Under the pieces are notes generated by a model. The model did not search any database. It saw only the letters and a list, made by a program, of their open reading frames with translations, and had not been told where the DNA came from. Below, piece by piece: positions 8,793 through 18,680 of a DNA stretch of 64,000 nucleotides. Position 1 is the first letter of the stretch. Each line of letters starts with the position of its first letter. The stretch is from Weissella bombi (GTDB lineage: Bacteria; Bacillota; Bacilli; Lactobacillales; Lactobacillaceae): positions 1 through 64,000 of the forward strand of contig NZ_FMAO01000005.1 in NCBI RefSeq assembly GCF_900094835.1, written 5' to 3'. A program made the position numbers and the translations under genes.

Positions 8793-9842
8793 TTACTTAA
8801 CCGATCGTTTCTTAAAATAAATGTAAATAGCCGACAATATTAAGATCATCACAATGATGATTCCCATTGTCGTTCCAATCATCAACCAGTCTGTTTGATG
8901 GTAACCATTTATTTTATTTGTCTTATGATCCGTAAGTGTTACAGTACGATCAAACCGCCACGTCTGATGACCAGATTTCATTACCAAATGCAACTTATAT
9001 TTACCTGCTGATAACTTAGTAGTCCCAATATCAAAAGGAATTGCATAAATACTATTCGGCGCAATTTGACTACCTAATTTTTTATTATCAATATTTACCT
9101 TATAAGTTTTATGAAGTAATCCTTCTTTTCTAAAACTACCTTTAACTGATACTCGATTTATAAATACTGGGGTTTGATTATGAATATTAGCCATGACAAA
9201 ACGCTGTGTACCAATCGCTTTTGGTATAACCGTCCCTAACGCTAAGTGTGGGCTTATAACCGAATTACTCTCGGCATTATGTAAAACAACCCCCACAGTG
9301 TAGCTATAATGATTAATAACATTTGTTGTTTTCTGCGTTGACCGATCTTTTAAATGTATTTCTTTAAAGTTAATGCCAGCAACTTTCACATTTTCAAAAT
9401 TTTGTTCATTAACATGTAACGCAATTGGCACATCAACGGACGATTTTGCCGGAATAGTTGTTTCTTTGGGTATTGAAATATCTTGTTTGATGTCACCTTG
9501 TTTTTGATATGAGTAATCGAATTTATCCTTTAAATCCGATTCCCGTTGACTATCATACTGGACAACACCATGCATATTTGTATAAGCGCGACCAACAGTT
9601 GCCTTAACTATAACTGGTTGATTCGTATCGTTCGTTAACGTTACTGCAAGTTTTTGCTGCTGTCCTGGATGCACCTTTAAATCAAAATAACTTTTTTTAC
9701 TATTCACTTGATTTTGCGGCTGTTGTGGCACCACGGCAAAATTTAATTCACTTGCACTAATAGGTTGATTATCCAAACAAATGAATATGAACATCACAAA
9801 TAATGAACAGATAAACCAAAATAATGATTGTTTATTTTTCAT
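8793..9842 (-). CDS. Membrane-anchored DUF916/DUF3324 protein (WxL-interacting)
   Basis: About 349 residues from ATG 9842; upstream in-frame starts at 9854 and 9857 also overlap the WxL gene's 3' end. There is a signal peptide, then DUF916 (~35-150, beginning NFAVVPQQPQNQ, with typical DLKVHPGQQQKLAV), then DUF3324 (~155-300). A C-terminal transmembrane helix (~315-340) ends in the basic tail YFKKRSVK. This is the standard architecture of WxL-interacting proteins, which sit on the outer face of the membrane and bind WxL proteins and peptidoglycan. It overlaps the upstream WxL gene, so translation is probably coupled. Confidence 0.88.
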   Translation of the reverse strand: MKNKQSLFWFICSLFVMFIFICLDNQPISASELNFAVVPQQPQNQVNSKKSYFDLKVHPGQQQKLAVTLTNDTNQPVIVKATVGRAYTNMHGVVQYDSQRESDLKDKFDYSYQKQGDIKQDISIPKETTIPAKSSVDVPIALHVNEQNFENVKVAGINFKEIHLKDRSTQKTTNVINHYSYTVGVVLHNAESNSVISPHLALGTVIPKAIGTQRFVMANIHNQTPVFINRVSVKGSFRKEGLLHKTYKVNIDNKKLGSQIAPNSIYAIPFDIGTTKLSAGKYKLHLVMKSGHQTWRFDRTVTLTDHKTNKINGYHQTDWLMIGTTMGIIIVMILILSAIYIYFKKRSVK

Positions 9843-10620
9843 TGCTTGGAACATCACTCAAAGTCCAATTTAAAGTCGTCGTATATTCACCAGCTAATTT
9901 ATTTGATGAACCTGGCACATTTAATGACACGGCATTATCAACCGTACGACTCGTATCACCATCCCCTTTTTCAGTTACTAAATTATCAGCTTTTCCCATT
10001 CGTGCTACCCAGGTTCCCTGACCAGTATTAGCCTTTGCGCTCATAACTGTTTGCGCACCAGTTCCCGGAATTAATGTCATATTGCCGCCTGCAGTTGCAC
10101 TCCCCGCATCACTATCTGCCTGCGTAGCCGCAGACAAATCACTAATGCCAATTTGTGCACCCTTCAATTCTTTACCATTATTCATAAATTGAGATGGCTG
10201 AGCTACTGACAATGTCCAACCTGCACCAGTACCACGACTATCTGTTACTTGTGCGTACAAGACTGAGTTATCCGAAACGCCCTGATATCCTTGCGCTTTA
10301 GCATAATAAGTCTGGTTTTTAGGGCTTATTTTTTGTGAACCAAAATCAAAATCTGATACATAATCTAATGATAAGGGTCCAGTAGTTCCGGGCTTAACAT
10401 CATTTCCATCAGGAGTAACTGGTTTTACCGGTTGATTAGCGTCTGGTTTATCAGGATTAACCGGACCTACCGTATCTTGACTAGGGGTGAAATTTACATT
10501 TGCAGATGTTGTATAGTTTGCCCCATCAGCATAAGCAGGAACTACTGCTACTGTTGAAACACCTAATATAGACAACGTTACTAAAATTGAATTCTTTAAT
10601 TTACTGTTTGATAACAACAT
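9832..10620 (-). CDS. WxL-domain surface protein
   Basis: 262 residues, first gene of the operon, with AGGAG RBS. A signal peptide (cleavage near AYADG, residue ~32) is followed by a Pro/Asp-rich linker (~50-80) and a C-terminal WxL domain: LDYVSDFDFG (~85-94), VTDSR (125-129), GWTLSV (Trp135) and LNWTLSDVP (Trp252). WxL proteins attach non-covalently to peptidoglycan through this domain. It is the only protein of this locus that keeps both canonical WxL motifs. Confidence 0.92.
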   Translation of the reverse strand: MLLSNSKLKNSILVTLSILGVSTVAVVPAYADGANYTTSANVNFTPSQDTVGPVNPDKPDANQPVKPVTPDGNDVKPGTTGPLSLDYVSDFDFGSQKISPKNQTYYAKAQGYQGVSDNSVLYAQVTDSRGTGAGWTLSVAQPSQFMNNGKELKGAQIGISDLSAATQADSDAGSATAGGNMTLIPGTGAQTVMSAKANTGQGTWVARMGKADNLVTEKGDGDTSRTVDNAVSLNVPGSSNKLAGEYTTTLNWTLSDVPSNEK

Positions 10621-10690
10621 TTATAACTCCTAAAAATATATTTTGGGTATACCGAAATTAACTAATAATAGCCTACGTAAACTAATTATC

Positions 10691-10699
10691 ATTATAGCA
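10691..10699 (-). promoter_or_regulatory. WxL operon extended -10 promoter
   Basis: TGCTATAAT on the minus strand (extended -10, TGnTATAAT) lies about 70 bp upstream of the WxL ATG. No good -35 is visible, which fits an extended -10 promoter. Confidence 0.5.
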
Positions 10700-10801
10700 A
10701 AGAAATCTAATAAATATGCCTAATAGTCTTTTTTAGATACTAATATAATATAGATGTGCAATTTTTAAATATCGTAAAATTATCAAAGCGATTATATACA
10801 A

Positions 10802-10832
10802 AAAGTCGGCAACCTAATAGATTGCCGACTTT
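10802..10832 (-). terminator. Terminator after dagK
   Basis: An 11-bp stem (AAAGTCGGCAA with its complement), 9-nt loop, followed on the minus strand by TTTTTG, 18 bp beyond the dagK stop. Confidence 0.9.
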
Positions 10833-10849
10833 AGTCGTACAGTATTATA

Positions 10850-11797
10850 CTAATCAATTAAATTAACTGGCTCACTAATTAACATATCTCTTGAACTATC
10901 ATCAATATTTGCAATAATTTGAATATGTTGCTTATGATTGATAAACGTTACAGGAGCATCCCCACCATATTCACCATCAAGATTAATCATAATCTTATCA
11001 TTCTTCAATGACGATACTTCAACACGCTCAGACTTAGCGTAAATTAAATTAGGGTTATTAACATGTTTACCCTTTAGAACTTCTGTAATCAAGTTCAAAA
11101 TTTCAGCAAATTTAGTCGTCTTAACAATTAGCAACGTAAATTTACCATCATCCAATTTAGCATCAGGTACAATTTGTTCAAAGCCACCAACCGAATTAGT
11201 TAGTGCCAAGAAAAACATTGCTGACTTACCTTTAAATTCTCCGTCATCATACTTAATGTGCAAATCCATCGGCTTAATGCTAGTCAACATTTCAGCACCC
11301 TTTACGACATAAGCTAAGTAACCGTACATTGATTTCAACTTTGAAGGAACTGAATAAGTTAATTCTGACAAAGAACCACCAGCTGCAATATTAATAAAGT
11401 ATGAATCATTTGACTGACCAATATCCATTTTGGCAGCACGTCCCTTTAAAATTACGCGCGCTGCGGCTAATGGATCTTCACGTGGGATACGTAATGCACG
11501 TGCATAATCATTGGTTGTACCAGCTGGAATAATTGCCATCATTGGTCGATGCTCCAAAGGTGCAATACCGTTTACAACTTCGTTGATAGTACCATCCCCA
11601 CCAGCAGCGATAATTAAATCAAAGCCCGCTTTGGCAGCACGTGTTGCCTCATTCATTGCTGAATTTTCTTCAGGTGTTGTCGCAAACGCGCTTGTTTCAT
11701 AACCAACTTGTTCGTAAACGTCTAAAATATCAACTAAATCTCGACGAATCGCCTCGCGACCAGAAGTTGGATTATAGATAATTCGTGCTCGTTTCAT
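10850..11797 (-). CDS. dagK: Diacylglycerol kinase, DagK/YegS-like lipid kinase
   Basis: 315 residues. The ATG at 11797 is chosen because AGGAGC precedes it; a longer in-frame extension to 11869 has no such signal. N-terminal catalytic domain: RIIYNPTSGR (residues ~4-13) and the ATP-binding loop GGDGTINEVVNGI (~65-77), then GTTNDYARAL. It phosphorylates diacylglycerol to phosphatidic acid, recycling lipid from lipoteichoic acid synthesis at the inner membrane face. It follows gatCAB in the same direction across a 91-bp gap, as in many Firmicutes, so co-transcription is likely. Confidence 0.93.
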   Translation of the reverse strand: MKRARIIYNPTSGREAIRRDLVDILDVYEQVGYETSAFATTPEENSAMNEATRAAKAGFDLIIAAGGDGTINEVVNGIAPLEHRPMMAIIPAGTTNDYARALRIPREDPLAAARVILKGRAAKMDIGQSNDSYFINIAAGGSLSELTYSVPSKLKSMYGYLAYVVKGAEMLTSIKPMDLHIKYDDGEFKGKSAMFFLALTNSVGGFEQIVPDAKLDDGKFTLLIVKTTKFAEILNLITEVLKGKHVNNPNLIYAKSERVEVSSLKNDKIMINLDGEYGGDAPVTFINHKQHIQIIANIDDSSRDMLISEPVNLID

Positions 11798-11830
11798 TAC
11801 ATTCTTGCTCCTATTATTGATATATGTATG

Positions 11831-11854
11831 AAACCAGACCAATAGCCTGGTTTC
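11831..11854 (-). other. Hairpin in gatB-dagK gap, no U-tract
   Basis: GAAACCAG and CTGGTTTC form an 8-bp stem with an 8-nt loop on the minus strand, followed by ATACATAT rather than a T-run. More likely a processing or stability element than a terminator, which would keep dagK linked to gatCAB. Confidence 0.4.
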
Positions 11855-11888
11855 TTTGCCACATAACATTAAATGATGTGTAGCTTCT

Positions 11889-13334
11889 TTATTCTGGTTT
11901 ACGCGCTTGTAATCCAGCCATCAATAATTTATTAACGACTGCTGGGTTTGCACTACCCTTAGTTTGTTTCATGATTTGACCAACCAAGAAACCGACTGCA
12001 CGATCTTTTCCATTGTGGAAATCAATAATTGATTGCTCATTGTTGTCCAAAATTTCATCAATCATTGGTGTCAACACAGCTGGATCAGATAACTGCTTCA
12101 AACCATTCTTTTCAACGAATTCAACAGGATCTTCACCCTTAGTGATTGCCTTAAATACCTTCTTAGCCATCTTAGTTGAAATTGTACCGTCATCAATTAA
12201 CTTAATCATATCAGCCAAGTGAGCTGGTGTTAATGGTGTGTTCTCCAAATCAGCTTGTTGCTCATTCAAGAAGGCATTAACATCACCCATTAGGTAATTA
12301 GCTGCACGCTTAGGATCAGCACCTTGTGCAACAGTTTCATCAAAGAAGTCAGACATTGCCAACGTTTGCGTCAACACTTCTGAATCATAAACTTCCAAAC
12401 CTAATTCATCAACATAACGTGCTTTACGAACACTAGCTGCTTCTGGCAACTTTGCTCGAACTTCTTCGACCCAATCATCAGTGATATGAACTGGTGTCAA
12501 ATCTGGTTCTGGGAAGTAACGGTAATCATCAGCCGTTTCCTTAACACGCATCAAAACAGTCTCACCCGTTGCTTCATCAAAACGACGAGTTTGTTGCTTA
12601 ATGGTACCACCTGACATGTAAATCTTAGCATGACGGTTTTCTTCAAATGCCAAAGCCTTACGGACATAGTTAAATGAATTCAAATTCTTCAACTCAACCT
12701 TAGTACCATATTCTTTAGAACCGACTGGACGGATTGAAATGTTGGCATCAACACGCATTGAACCTTCTTGCATCTTAACGTCAGAAATACCCGTAAATTG
12801 AATAGCTTGACGCAATGCTTCTAAGTAAGCATATGCTTCGTCAGGTGAAGAAATATCAGGTGCACCAACAATTTCAATCAAAGGTGTTCCTTGACGGTTC
12901 AAGTCAACATAAGAGTAGCCATCTGTTCCGTGGGTATTCTTACCAGCATCTTCTTCCACGTGTAATTCAGTAATTCCTACACGCTTCTTTTGACCTTCAA
13001 ATTCAATCTCCAACCAGCCATTACGGCCAATAGGCTCTTGTTGTTGTGTAATTTGATATGCCTTAGGATTATCTGGATAGAAATAATTCTTACGATCCCA
13101 ATGCAAATCACGAGTAATATCAGCATTCAAAGCCAAAGAAGCCATCATACCAAATTCCAAAGCACCCTTGTTTGCTTGTGGCAAAACTCCAGGATAACCC
13201 CAATCAATAACATTGGTATTTGCATTAGGTTGTGCACCATATTGTACTGGAGAAGGTGACATTGCCTTAGAATTTGTCTTTAACTCAACGTGGACTTCTA
13301 GACCAATCGTTGTTTCAAAATTTGGGACTGCCAT
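11889..13334 (-). CDS. gatB: Asp-tRNA(Asn)/Glu-tRNA(Gln) amidotransferase subunit B
   Basis: 481 residues, the full family length. It opens with [13 protein letters not shown] and contains the GatB signatures [19 protein letters not shown] (~147-160) and a C-terminal YqeY-like tail domain ([12 protein letters not shown] end). GatB binds the misacylated tRNA and phosphorylates the Glu/Asp side chain; GatA supplies ammonia. The start codon overlaps the gatA stop (TAATG), so the two are translationally coupled. Cytoplasmic. Confidence 0.97.
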   Translation of the reverse strand: MAVPNFETTIGLEVHVELKTNSKAMSPSPVQYGAQPNANTNVIDWGYPGVLPQANKGALEFGMMASLALNADITRDLHWDRKNYFYPDNPKAYQITQQQEPIGRNGWLEIEFEGQKKRVGITELHVEEDAGKNTHGTDGYSYVDLNRQGTPLIEIVGAPDISSPDEAYAYLEALRQAIQFTGISDVKMQEGSMRVDANISIRPVGSKEYGTKVELKNLNSFNYVRKALAFEENRHAKIYMSGGTIKQQTRRFDEATGETVLMRVKETADDYRYFPEPDLTPVHITDDWVEEVRAKLPEAASVRKARYVDELGLEVYDSEVLTQTLAMSDFFDETVAQGADPKRAANYLMGDVNAFLNEQQADLENTPLTPAHLADMIKLIDDGTISTKMAKKVFKAITKGEDPVEFVEKNGLKQLSDPAVLTPMIDEILDNNEQSIIDFHNGKDRAVGFLVGQIMKQTKGSANPAVVNKLLMAGLQARKPE

Positions 13335-14791
13335 TAATCCTTACCTCCTGGTACTTTTTCAAACAAACGCGTTGCTTGCTCGTAAGCATAAGCTGCGCGA
13401 TAAATTGTTTCTTCTTGATAGCGGTTAGCAATCAATTGCATACCAACTGGCAAACCATCTACAAAACCGGCTGGTACTGACATACCTGGCAAACCAGCCA
13501 TGTTAACTGGGATTGTCAAAACATCGTTCATGTATGTGACTTCAGGATCATCTTGGTTAGCACCAAAATCATAAGCAACATTTGGTGTTGTTGGTGCAAC
13601 AATCAAATCATATTCTGCAAAGACCTTTTGGAAGTCATCATTCATCAATGTACGTACCTGTGCAGCCTTCTTAAAGAATGCATCGTATGAACCTGCTGAC
13701 AATGAGTATGTTCCAAGCATAATACGACGCTTAACCTCATCCCCAAAACCTTGTGTACGTGTTTGAACATACAAGTCTTCCAGAGTCTTAACGTTTTCAG
13801 GACGGAAACCATAACGGATACCATCAAAACGTTGCAAGTTTGATGATGCTTCAGCAGAAGCTAAGATATAATAAGCAGCTACGCCATACTTTGTGTGTGG
13901 TAATGATACTTCATCAACCGTTGCACCCAATTCACGTAGTTTGTCAATTCCGGCACGAACAGTTTCCTTGATTTGATTATCAACACCCTCTGCAAAGTAT
14001 TCAGCGGGAACGGCAATTCTAAAACCTTTAATGTCACCATCTAAATGAGCTGTAAAATCAGGAACGGGTTGGTCTGATGACGTTTGGTCATTAACATCCA
14101 TACCTGCCATAGCACCCAATACACTAGCATTATCCTTAACGTTACGTGTGAATACACCAACTTGATCAAGAGAAGATGCAAAGGCGATGACACCAAAACG
14201 TGAAACACGACCGTATGTTGGCTTCATCCCAACAATACCGTTAAAGGCTGCTGGTTGGCGGATTGAACCACCGGTATCAGTTCCCAAAGCAAATGGCACT
14301 TGCCCTGCAGCAACCGACACAGCTGAACCACCAGAAGAACCACCAGGAACCTTAGTTTGATCCCAAGCATTCTTAGTTTGCTTATAATATGACGTTTCAG
14401 TTGTTGATCCCATGGCAAATTCATCCATGTTCAACTTACCAACACCAACTGCACCTTGCTCGCGCAAACGTGATACTACCGTGGCGTCATAAATTGGCTT
14501 AAATCCTTCCAAAATCTTTGATGCGGCAGTCGTCGTAACGTCCTTGGTAATTAAATTATCTTTAATACCATATGGAATTCCTGATAAAACATTATCTGGA
14601 TCAATACCTGCTTCATCAATTGCAGCTGCTTCGGCCAAAGCCTTATCTGTCATTGTCGTTAGAAAAGCATCATAAGTTGCATCAGTCTGTTCGATGTTTG
14701 CTAAAGTTTCTTTTACCAAATCAACAGCTGTTATCTCTTTGTTAACAAGCTTTTCATGCAACTTTTGGATATCTGTATGCAAAAAATTCAT
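13334..14791 (-). CDS. gatA: Asp-tRNA(Asn)/Glu-tRNA(Gln) amidotransferase subunit A
   Basis: 485 residues, full length. Amidase-signature family: [10 protein letters not shown] (catalytic Lys, ~78), the Gly/Ser-rich motif [14 protein letters not shown] (~152-165, cis-Ser) and [14 protein letters not shown] (nucleophile Ser ~176). It releases ammonia from glutamine for the transamidation carried out with GatB. It overlaps both gatC and gatB by TAATG junctions in a compact gatCAB operon. The complex supplies Gln-tRNA(Gln), and often Asn-tRNA(Asn), in bacteria lacking the direct synthetase. Confidence 0.97.
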   Translation of the reverse strand: MNFLHTDIQKLHEKLVNKEITAVDLVKETLANIEQTDATYDAFLTTMTDKALAEAAAIDEAGIDPDNVLSGIPYGIKDNLITKDVTTTAASKILEGFKPIYDATVVSRLREQGAVGVGKLNMDEFAMGSTTETSYYKQTKNAWDQTKVPGGSSGGSAVSVAAGQVPFALGTDTGGSIRQPAAFNGIVGMKPTYGRVSRFGVIAFASSLDQVGVFTRNVKDNASVLGAMAGMDVNDQTSSDQPVPDFTAHLDGDIKGFRIAVPAEYFAEGVDNQIKETVRAGIDKLRELGATVDEVSLPHTKYGVAAYYILASAEASSNLQRFDGIRYGFRPENVKTLEDLYVQTRTQGFGDEVKRRIMLGTYSLSAGSYDAFFKKAAQVRTLMNDDFQKVFAEYDLIVAPTTPNVAYDFGANQDDPEVTYMNDVLTIPVNMAGLPGMSVPAGFVDGLPVGMQLIANRYQEETIYRAAYAYEQATRLFEKVPGGKD

Positions 14792-15102
14792 TAATCCTTA
14801 GCTCCTCCATCAAGAATTGCAGGCACCTTAATTAAGGTGTCTTGGTGCTCTGGTGCATTATGCAACAATTCTTGCGATTGGTGGGCATTATTAGCCACAT
14901 CGTCTCGTAATACTGTATGCATTTCAGTCACTGAATACGTTGGTTTAACATTTTCTGTATCAACCTCAGCCAACGTTGTTACCACATCAAAAATTTTACC
15001 TAGATGATCAGTAAACATGTCAGCTTCTGAATCTGTTAAAGCTAACTTTGCTAAGTTAGCCACATGTTCAACTTCTTCACGTGTAATTTGCTCGTTTGCC
15101 AT
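14791..15102 (-). CDS. gatC: Asp-tRNA(Asn)/Glu-tRNA(Gln) amidotransferase subunit C
   Basis: 103 residues from ATG 15102, which has AAAGGA upstream; an in-frame ATG at 15117 would add five residues without a better RBS. The sequence [19 protein letters not shown] is the family signature, and the conserved LREDV-like element reads VLRDDV. GatC stabilises GatA and bridges it to GatB. First gene of the gatCAB operon. Confidence 0.96.
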   Translation of the reverse strand: MANEQITREEVEHVANLAKLALTDSEADMFTDHLGKIFDVVTTLAEVDTENVKPTYSVTEMHTVLRDDVANNAHQSQELLHNAPEHQDTLIKVPAILDGGAKD

Positions 15103-15143
15103 GTTAATTCCTTTCATGCTTTAATATAGCTATTTTACAAAAG

Positions 15144-15173
15144 ATTTTACATTTAGTATATGTTATCTGGCAA
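15144..15173 (-). promoter_or_regulatory. gatC: Candidate gatCAB promoter
   Basis: -35 TTGCCA (15168-15173) and -10 TAAAAT (15144-15149) on the minus strand, 18-bp spacer, about 40 bp before gatC. Confidence 0.45.
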
Positions 15174-15307
15174 ATTTGCTAGATTACAATCGGTAATGTC
15201 CCCCCTGCTTTAACGTTTTTTCACAACAAAGTAAGCCACTACCATTTAATAAACACTCTAATCAATATAATATATCCATTTTACACGTTTTTTTTGCTTT
15301 AAACAGT

Positions 15308-15328
15308 GTTTTTAAGCGCTTTAAAAAC
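15308..15328. promoter_or_regulatory. cre-like palindrome
   Basis: Two 8-bp arms (GTTTTTAA, TTAAAAAC) around GCGCT give a core AAGCGCTTT resembling CcpA catabolite-responsive elements. It lies just after the HAD gene stop and over 200 bp upstream of gatC. No T-run follows on either strand, so it is a poor intrinsic terminator. Function uncertain. Confidence 0.35.
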
Positions 15329-15330
15329 GT

Positions 15331-16149
15331 TCAAATAATTTTAGCTAAATACTTTGCTAAGCCATCTTCATCATTAGTATATTCTGTTATATCATTTGCA
15401 ATGGCCTTTAGTGCGTTGTTACCATTCTTCATCACAATACCATGGGTGGCGTAATCAATCATTTCATAATCATTCATTTCGTCACCAAATGCATAAACAT
15501 CATCTTTATTAATATCAAAAGCATGTTGTAAAATCTGTAATCCCGTATCCTTAGCAATACCAGCAGGCACTATTTCTAATACCGGTGATTTAGCACCCCA
15601 AGTTTTAACTGTGACACGATCTGCACCATATCGATTCGTCACATATTGTTGAATTTCATTTTGATGTGTTTCATTCTGTGCTTCAATCAAAATTGAGTTA
15701 ATGTTATGTTTTAAATTCAGACGATCCAACATATGCGTTGTATCATCTTTTTGCGGAAAGAAAAAAGCTTCGTCAGGATTTTTTGGTGCGATTAAACTAT
15801 TTGTCCAAACATCCGCATCGTTTTCGGCAACGACTGCTTTAATCGCCATATCTGCTGCGTTTTCAAGTAAATCAAACGCAATTTCACGATCAACCTGATA
15901 TGAATAAGCATGCTCCCACGCTGTGTTAGGAATGCCACCAAGTGCACCATTAAAATTAATCATCGGTGAAACTAACCCTAACTGTCGGTAAATGTCTGTT
16001 GATAAGCGGACGGGACGTCCTGTCACAATTGCGACCACGTGACCTGCTTGTTGCATCTTTTGAACCATTTGTTGCGTTGCTGCTGACACCTCACCAGCAT
16101 CATTTAACGTTGTACTATCCAAATCAATTCCAATTAGTTTACGTCCCAT
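15331..16149 (-). CDS. Cof-type HAD hydrolase
   Basis: 272 residues from ATG 16149 (AAGGA upstream; a TTG at 16155 is possible). HAD motif I is GIDLDST, where the usual Gly of DxDGT is Ser. Motif II lies in VAIVTGRP (~41-48), a Lys before the C2 cap, and motif IV is AFGDEMNDYEMI (~219-230). Cof-family enzymes dephosphorylate sugar phosphates, FMN or PLP; the substrate here cannot be read from sequence. It sits 22 bp downstream of pepX and is probably co-transcribed with it. Confidence 0.85.
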   Translation of the reverse strand: MGRKLIGIDLDSTTLNDAGEVSAATQQMVQKMQQAGHVVAIVTGRPVRLSTDIYRQLGLVSPMINFNGALGGIPNTAWEHAYSYQVDREIAFDLLENAADMAIKAVVAENDADVWTNSLIAPKNPDEAFFFPQKDDTTHMLDRLNLKHNINSILIEAQNETHQNEIQQYVTNRYGADRVTVKTWGAKSPVLEIVPAGIAKDTGLQILQHAFDINKDDVYAFGDEMNDYEMIDYATHGIVMKNGNNALKAIANDITEYTNDEDGLAKYLAKII

Positions 16150-16171
16150 ACTCAATTTTTCCTTATCATCT

Positions 16172-18541
16172 TTAATCTGTTACTTGTGCAACTGGTACCA
16201 ATAATTGACTATGTTTTGTATCAATTGTATACGTAATGTGTTGATTGCCTCGTACGGTCATTTCAAAATCAGTACCGTAAATAACAATCCCTAATTGATG
16301 ACCCGCTGTTAATTGGTATAACGTTGGTTGCAACGTCAATGTTAAATCAACATACTCATGCGGACGTAAATCATCAACATGCCAAGGATTTTCGCGATTT
16401 TGCATATTCATATGGCCAATTGTAATCATCTTAAACGGCGTTGCTTTTGCTAATTCAAATTCCATTAATGATGTTGGTTGCCAATTTTGACCACGATCAA
16501 TCTGTTCTCCTTGTGGAACAGGTTTCGTGGTCAAACGACGCTCTTTACCGTAATCAACTAGCATCGCACTAACCAAACCAACGTTTGCCGATGACTTCAT
16601 ACGTAACTGTAATGACACTTCGCCATCAATTAATAAATCTTGCGCTTGTTGTGGTTGTAAAAACATAATTCGTGCATGGTCTAATTCATGTTTATCACGG
16701 TCCATCATTAATGAACGCCAAGTCTGGTAATCTTGACTATAATTTACATACGCTTGCTTAGTTTGCTGATCTGTATAGCTAACTGGCGTTTGCACATTCG
16801 CTAATGAAATAGCCGTCGGTGTAACTTGACCCCAACTTGCTTGCGTTTGCCAAGTATCGGGTTGTTGGTTGCTTTGCCACGTTATGTCAGGTAATTGCGT
16901 TACTGCTTGATTATCAACATCATACAATTTATAGCTTAACCATAAATTCATTTGATCACTGAAGTCCAAAGAACGATTATTATTAATGTAAATATGCTGT
17001 CCTTGATGCAAGTACAACTTTTTAACGATGTTTAATTCTTGTAACTTTTGGAATAAACGAAAAACTTGGCGTGGTTTAACATTCCAGTCATTCAAGCCAT
17101 GAACCATAACAACATCAGCTTTAATATTTGGTACATTTTTTAGATAATTGCGTGCATCCCAATAGGTATTATAGTTACCACCTACTCGATCCATTGCTTG
17201 CGCCATTTCAGTCTGCTTTTGCGTCCATTGTTCCTTAGTTCGATGCCAATCCCCAGCGTCCTGCATGCGTGAATAAACTAATTCAGCCAAAACATCCATA
17301 TCTTCGCCTGGAAAACCACCTGGTGCAATTGCTAAACCATTATCACGATAATACTGGTACCAATCAGAAATTGCCGCTTCAGAAATAACTGTTTCCAAAC
17401 CATCAACTCCAGTCGTTGCAACTGCTGTCGCTAATGTCCCTAAATAAGACTTACCAGTCATTGCAACCTTACCATTTGACCATTGTGCTTTAATTGTTAC
17501 ACCACTTGTACGGTCCACAAATGCACGTCGATTACCAGCTAACCACTCAACAACAGCTTGCATACTTGCAACCTGATCAGGAGAACCAGTATCTTGCATC
17601 CCATCAGAATCACGCGTTCCCACTCCTGCAGAATATGCAACTGCAAAGCCACGTGATAAGAAATAATTATTTAAATCAACATGCGAAGTTGGATAAAATG
17701 TTTCAGTCGCTTCCATCGCTTCACCTGTTGCTTCATGACTTGCTAATACCTTTGCAGGTGCTTCCTGATAAGCAATATCATCATATGTCACGCGATTAGG
17801 TCGCTTACGCTCTAACGGTACATTGACTGAATGCATCTTCTTATCACTTATTACATCATTGGTACCTTGATAGTATGGTGATGCCGTAAACAAAGTTGGC
17901 ACTAATTGTTTCGTTGTTGGCCGAATAATATCCACGCGTACTAAATCTTTAATACCGTCGTTATCTGTATCTAAATCTGTTTCAACATATACCACTTCTT
18001 TTTTCAAATTATTGGTATCAAAAGTGACCATTGCTTTACCATTAAAGAATAGTGACTCATTAGTTGCTTTAAAATAACCATGGCTTGCTAGCAAGTCGAT
18101 GAACTGTAACCCATTTTTAGTATGTGTCGTCAACAAGCTGTACCAGGCCGTTAATACATCATCGGTTGACCAATCACCTTCTATGTCAGCCAGTGGTAAT
18201 CCAAGCGTTTGCGCCGCTTTAACTGCTTCTGCCAACGTATAATCAACATTTTCTACAAATTGTAATAGTTGTAATGCAACACTATCAAATTCTTGCACAT
18301 TTAATTGCATACTATTAGCAAAAAAATCAGCTAAATCTTGATGTTCACTAACCATGTAATTAGAAAAATTCGTCGTAACAGCAGTAGTTGTAGCTGCTTG
18401 CTGCAATAATGCTGCAAATAATGCAACCGGTCCTTTTTGTGCAGCTGCTTTAATTGCTGCATCATAGAATCCAATTGACTTTAATTCAAACAATTTTTGT
18501 TCAAAAGTTGTTTCAATAACCCCAAATTGATTTATCTTCAT
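16172..18541 (-). CDS. pepX: X-prolyl dipeptidyl aminopeptidase
   Basis: 789 residues, typical for LAB PepX. Order: N-terminal helical domain (~1-150); alpha/beta hydrolase with catalytic Ser in TGKSYLGTLA (~366), Asp in HGLNDWNVK (~482) and His in HQGQHIY (~512); C-terminal jelly-roll domain (~560-789). It releases X-Pro dipeptides from peptides such as casein fragments, in the cytoplasm. A HAD hydrolase gene follows it closely. Confidence 0.97.
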   Translation of the reverse strand: MKINQFGVIETTFEQKLFELKSIGFYDAAIKAAAQKGPVALFAALLQQAATTTAVTTNFSNYMVSEHQDLADFFANSMQLNVQEFDSVALQLLQFVENVDYTLAEAVKAAQTLGLPLADIEGDWSTDDVLTAWYSLLTTHTKNGLQFIDLLASHGYFKATNESLFFNGKAMVTFDTNNLKKEVVYVETDLDTDNDGIKDLVRVDIIRPTTKQLVPTLFTASPYYQGTNDVISDKKMHSVNVPLERKRPNRVTYDDIAYQEAPAKVLASHEATGEAMEATETFYPTSHVDLNNYFLSRGFAVAYSAGVGTRDSDGMQDTGSPDQVASMQAVVEWLAGNRRAFVDRTSGVTIKAQWSNGKVAMTGKSYLGTLATAVATTGVDGLETVISEAAISDWYQYYRDNGLAIAPGGFPGEDMDVLAELVYSRMQDAGDWHRTKEQWTQKQTEMAQAMDRVGGNYNTYWDARNYLKNVPNIKADVVMVHGLNDWNVKPRQVFRLFQKLQELNIVKKLYLHQGQHIYINNNRSLDFSDQMNLWLSYKLYDVDNQAVTQLPDITWQSNQQPDTWQTQASWGQVTPTAISLANVQTPVSYTDQQTKQAYVNYSQDYQTWRSLMMDRDKHELDHARIMFLQPQQAQDLLIDGEVSLQLRMKSSANVGLVSAMLVDYGKERRLTTKPVPQGEQIDRGQNWQPTSLMEFELAKATPFKMITIGHMNMQNRENPWHVDDLRPHEYVDLTLTLQPTLYQLTAGHQLGIVIYGTDFEMTVRGNQHITYTIDTKHSQLLVPVAQVTD

Positions 18542-18623
18542 AAATTTATCTCCATTTCAATGCTTACATTATAACAAACATTAAAACATAATGAGAACTG
18601 GTCCAAAAGAGAATACTAAAAAA

Positions 18624-18662
18624 GAGTATCAATCTATCATCCAAAATGATAAATTGATACTC
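18624..18662 (-). terminator. Terminator of padR/DUF4097 operon
   Basis: Stem of 17 positions with one mismatch (GAGTATCAAT with its complement, then TATCAT), 5-nt loop, followed on the minus strand by TTTTTTAG, 19 bp past the DUF4097 stop. Confidence 0.9.
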
Positions 18663-18680
18663 CTGAAATGTAGAAAAAAT

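Noticed and set aside
15308-15328. Terminator after the HAD hydrolase gene
   Set aside because: The stem is AT-rich and no T-run follows on either strand; cre-like element is the better reading.
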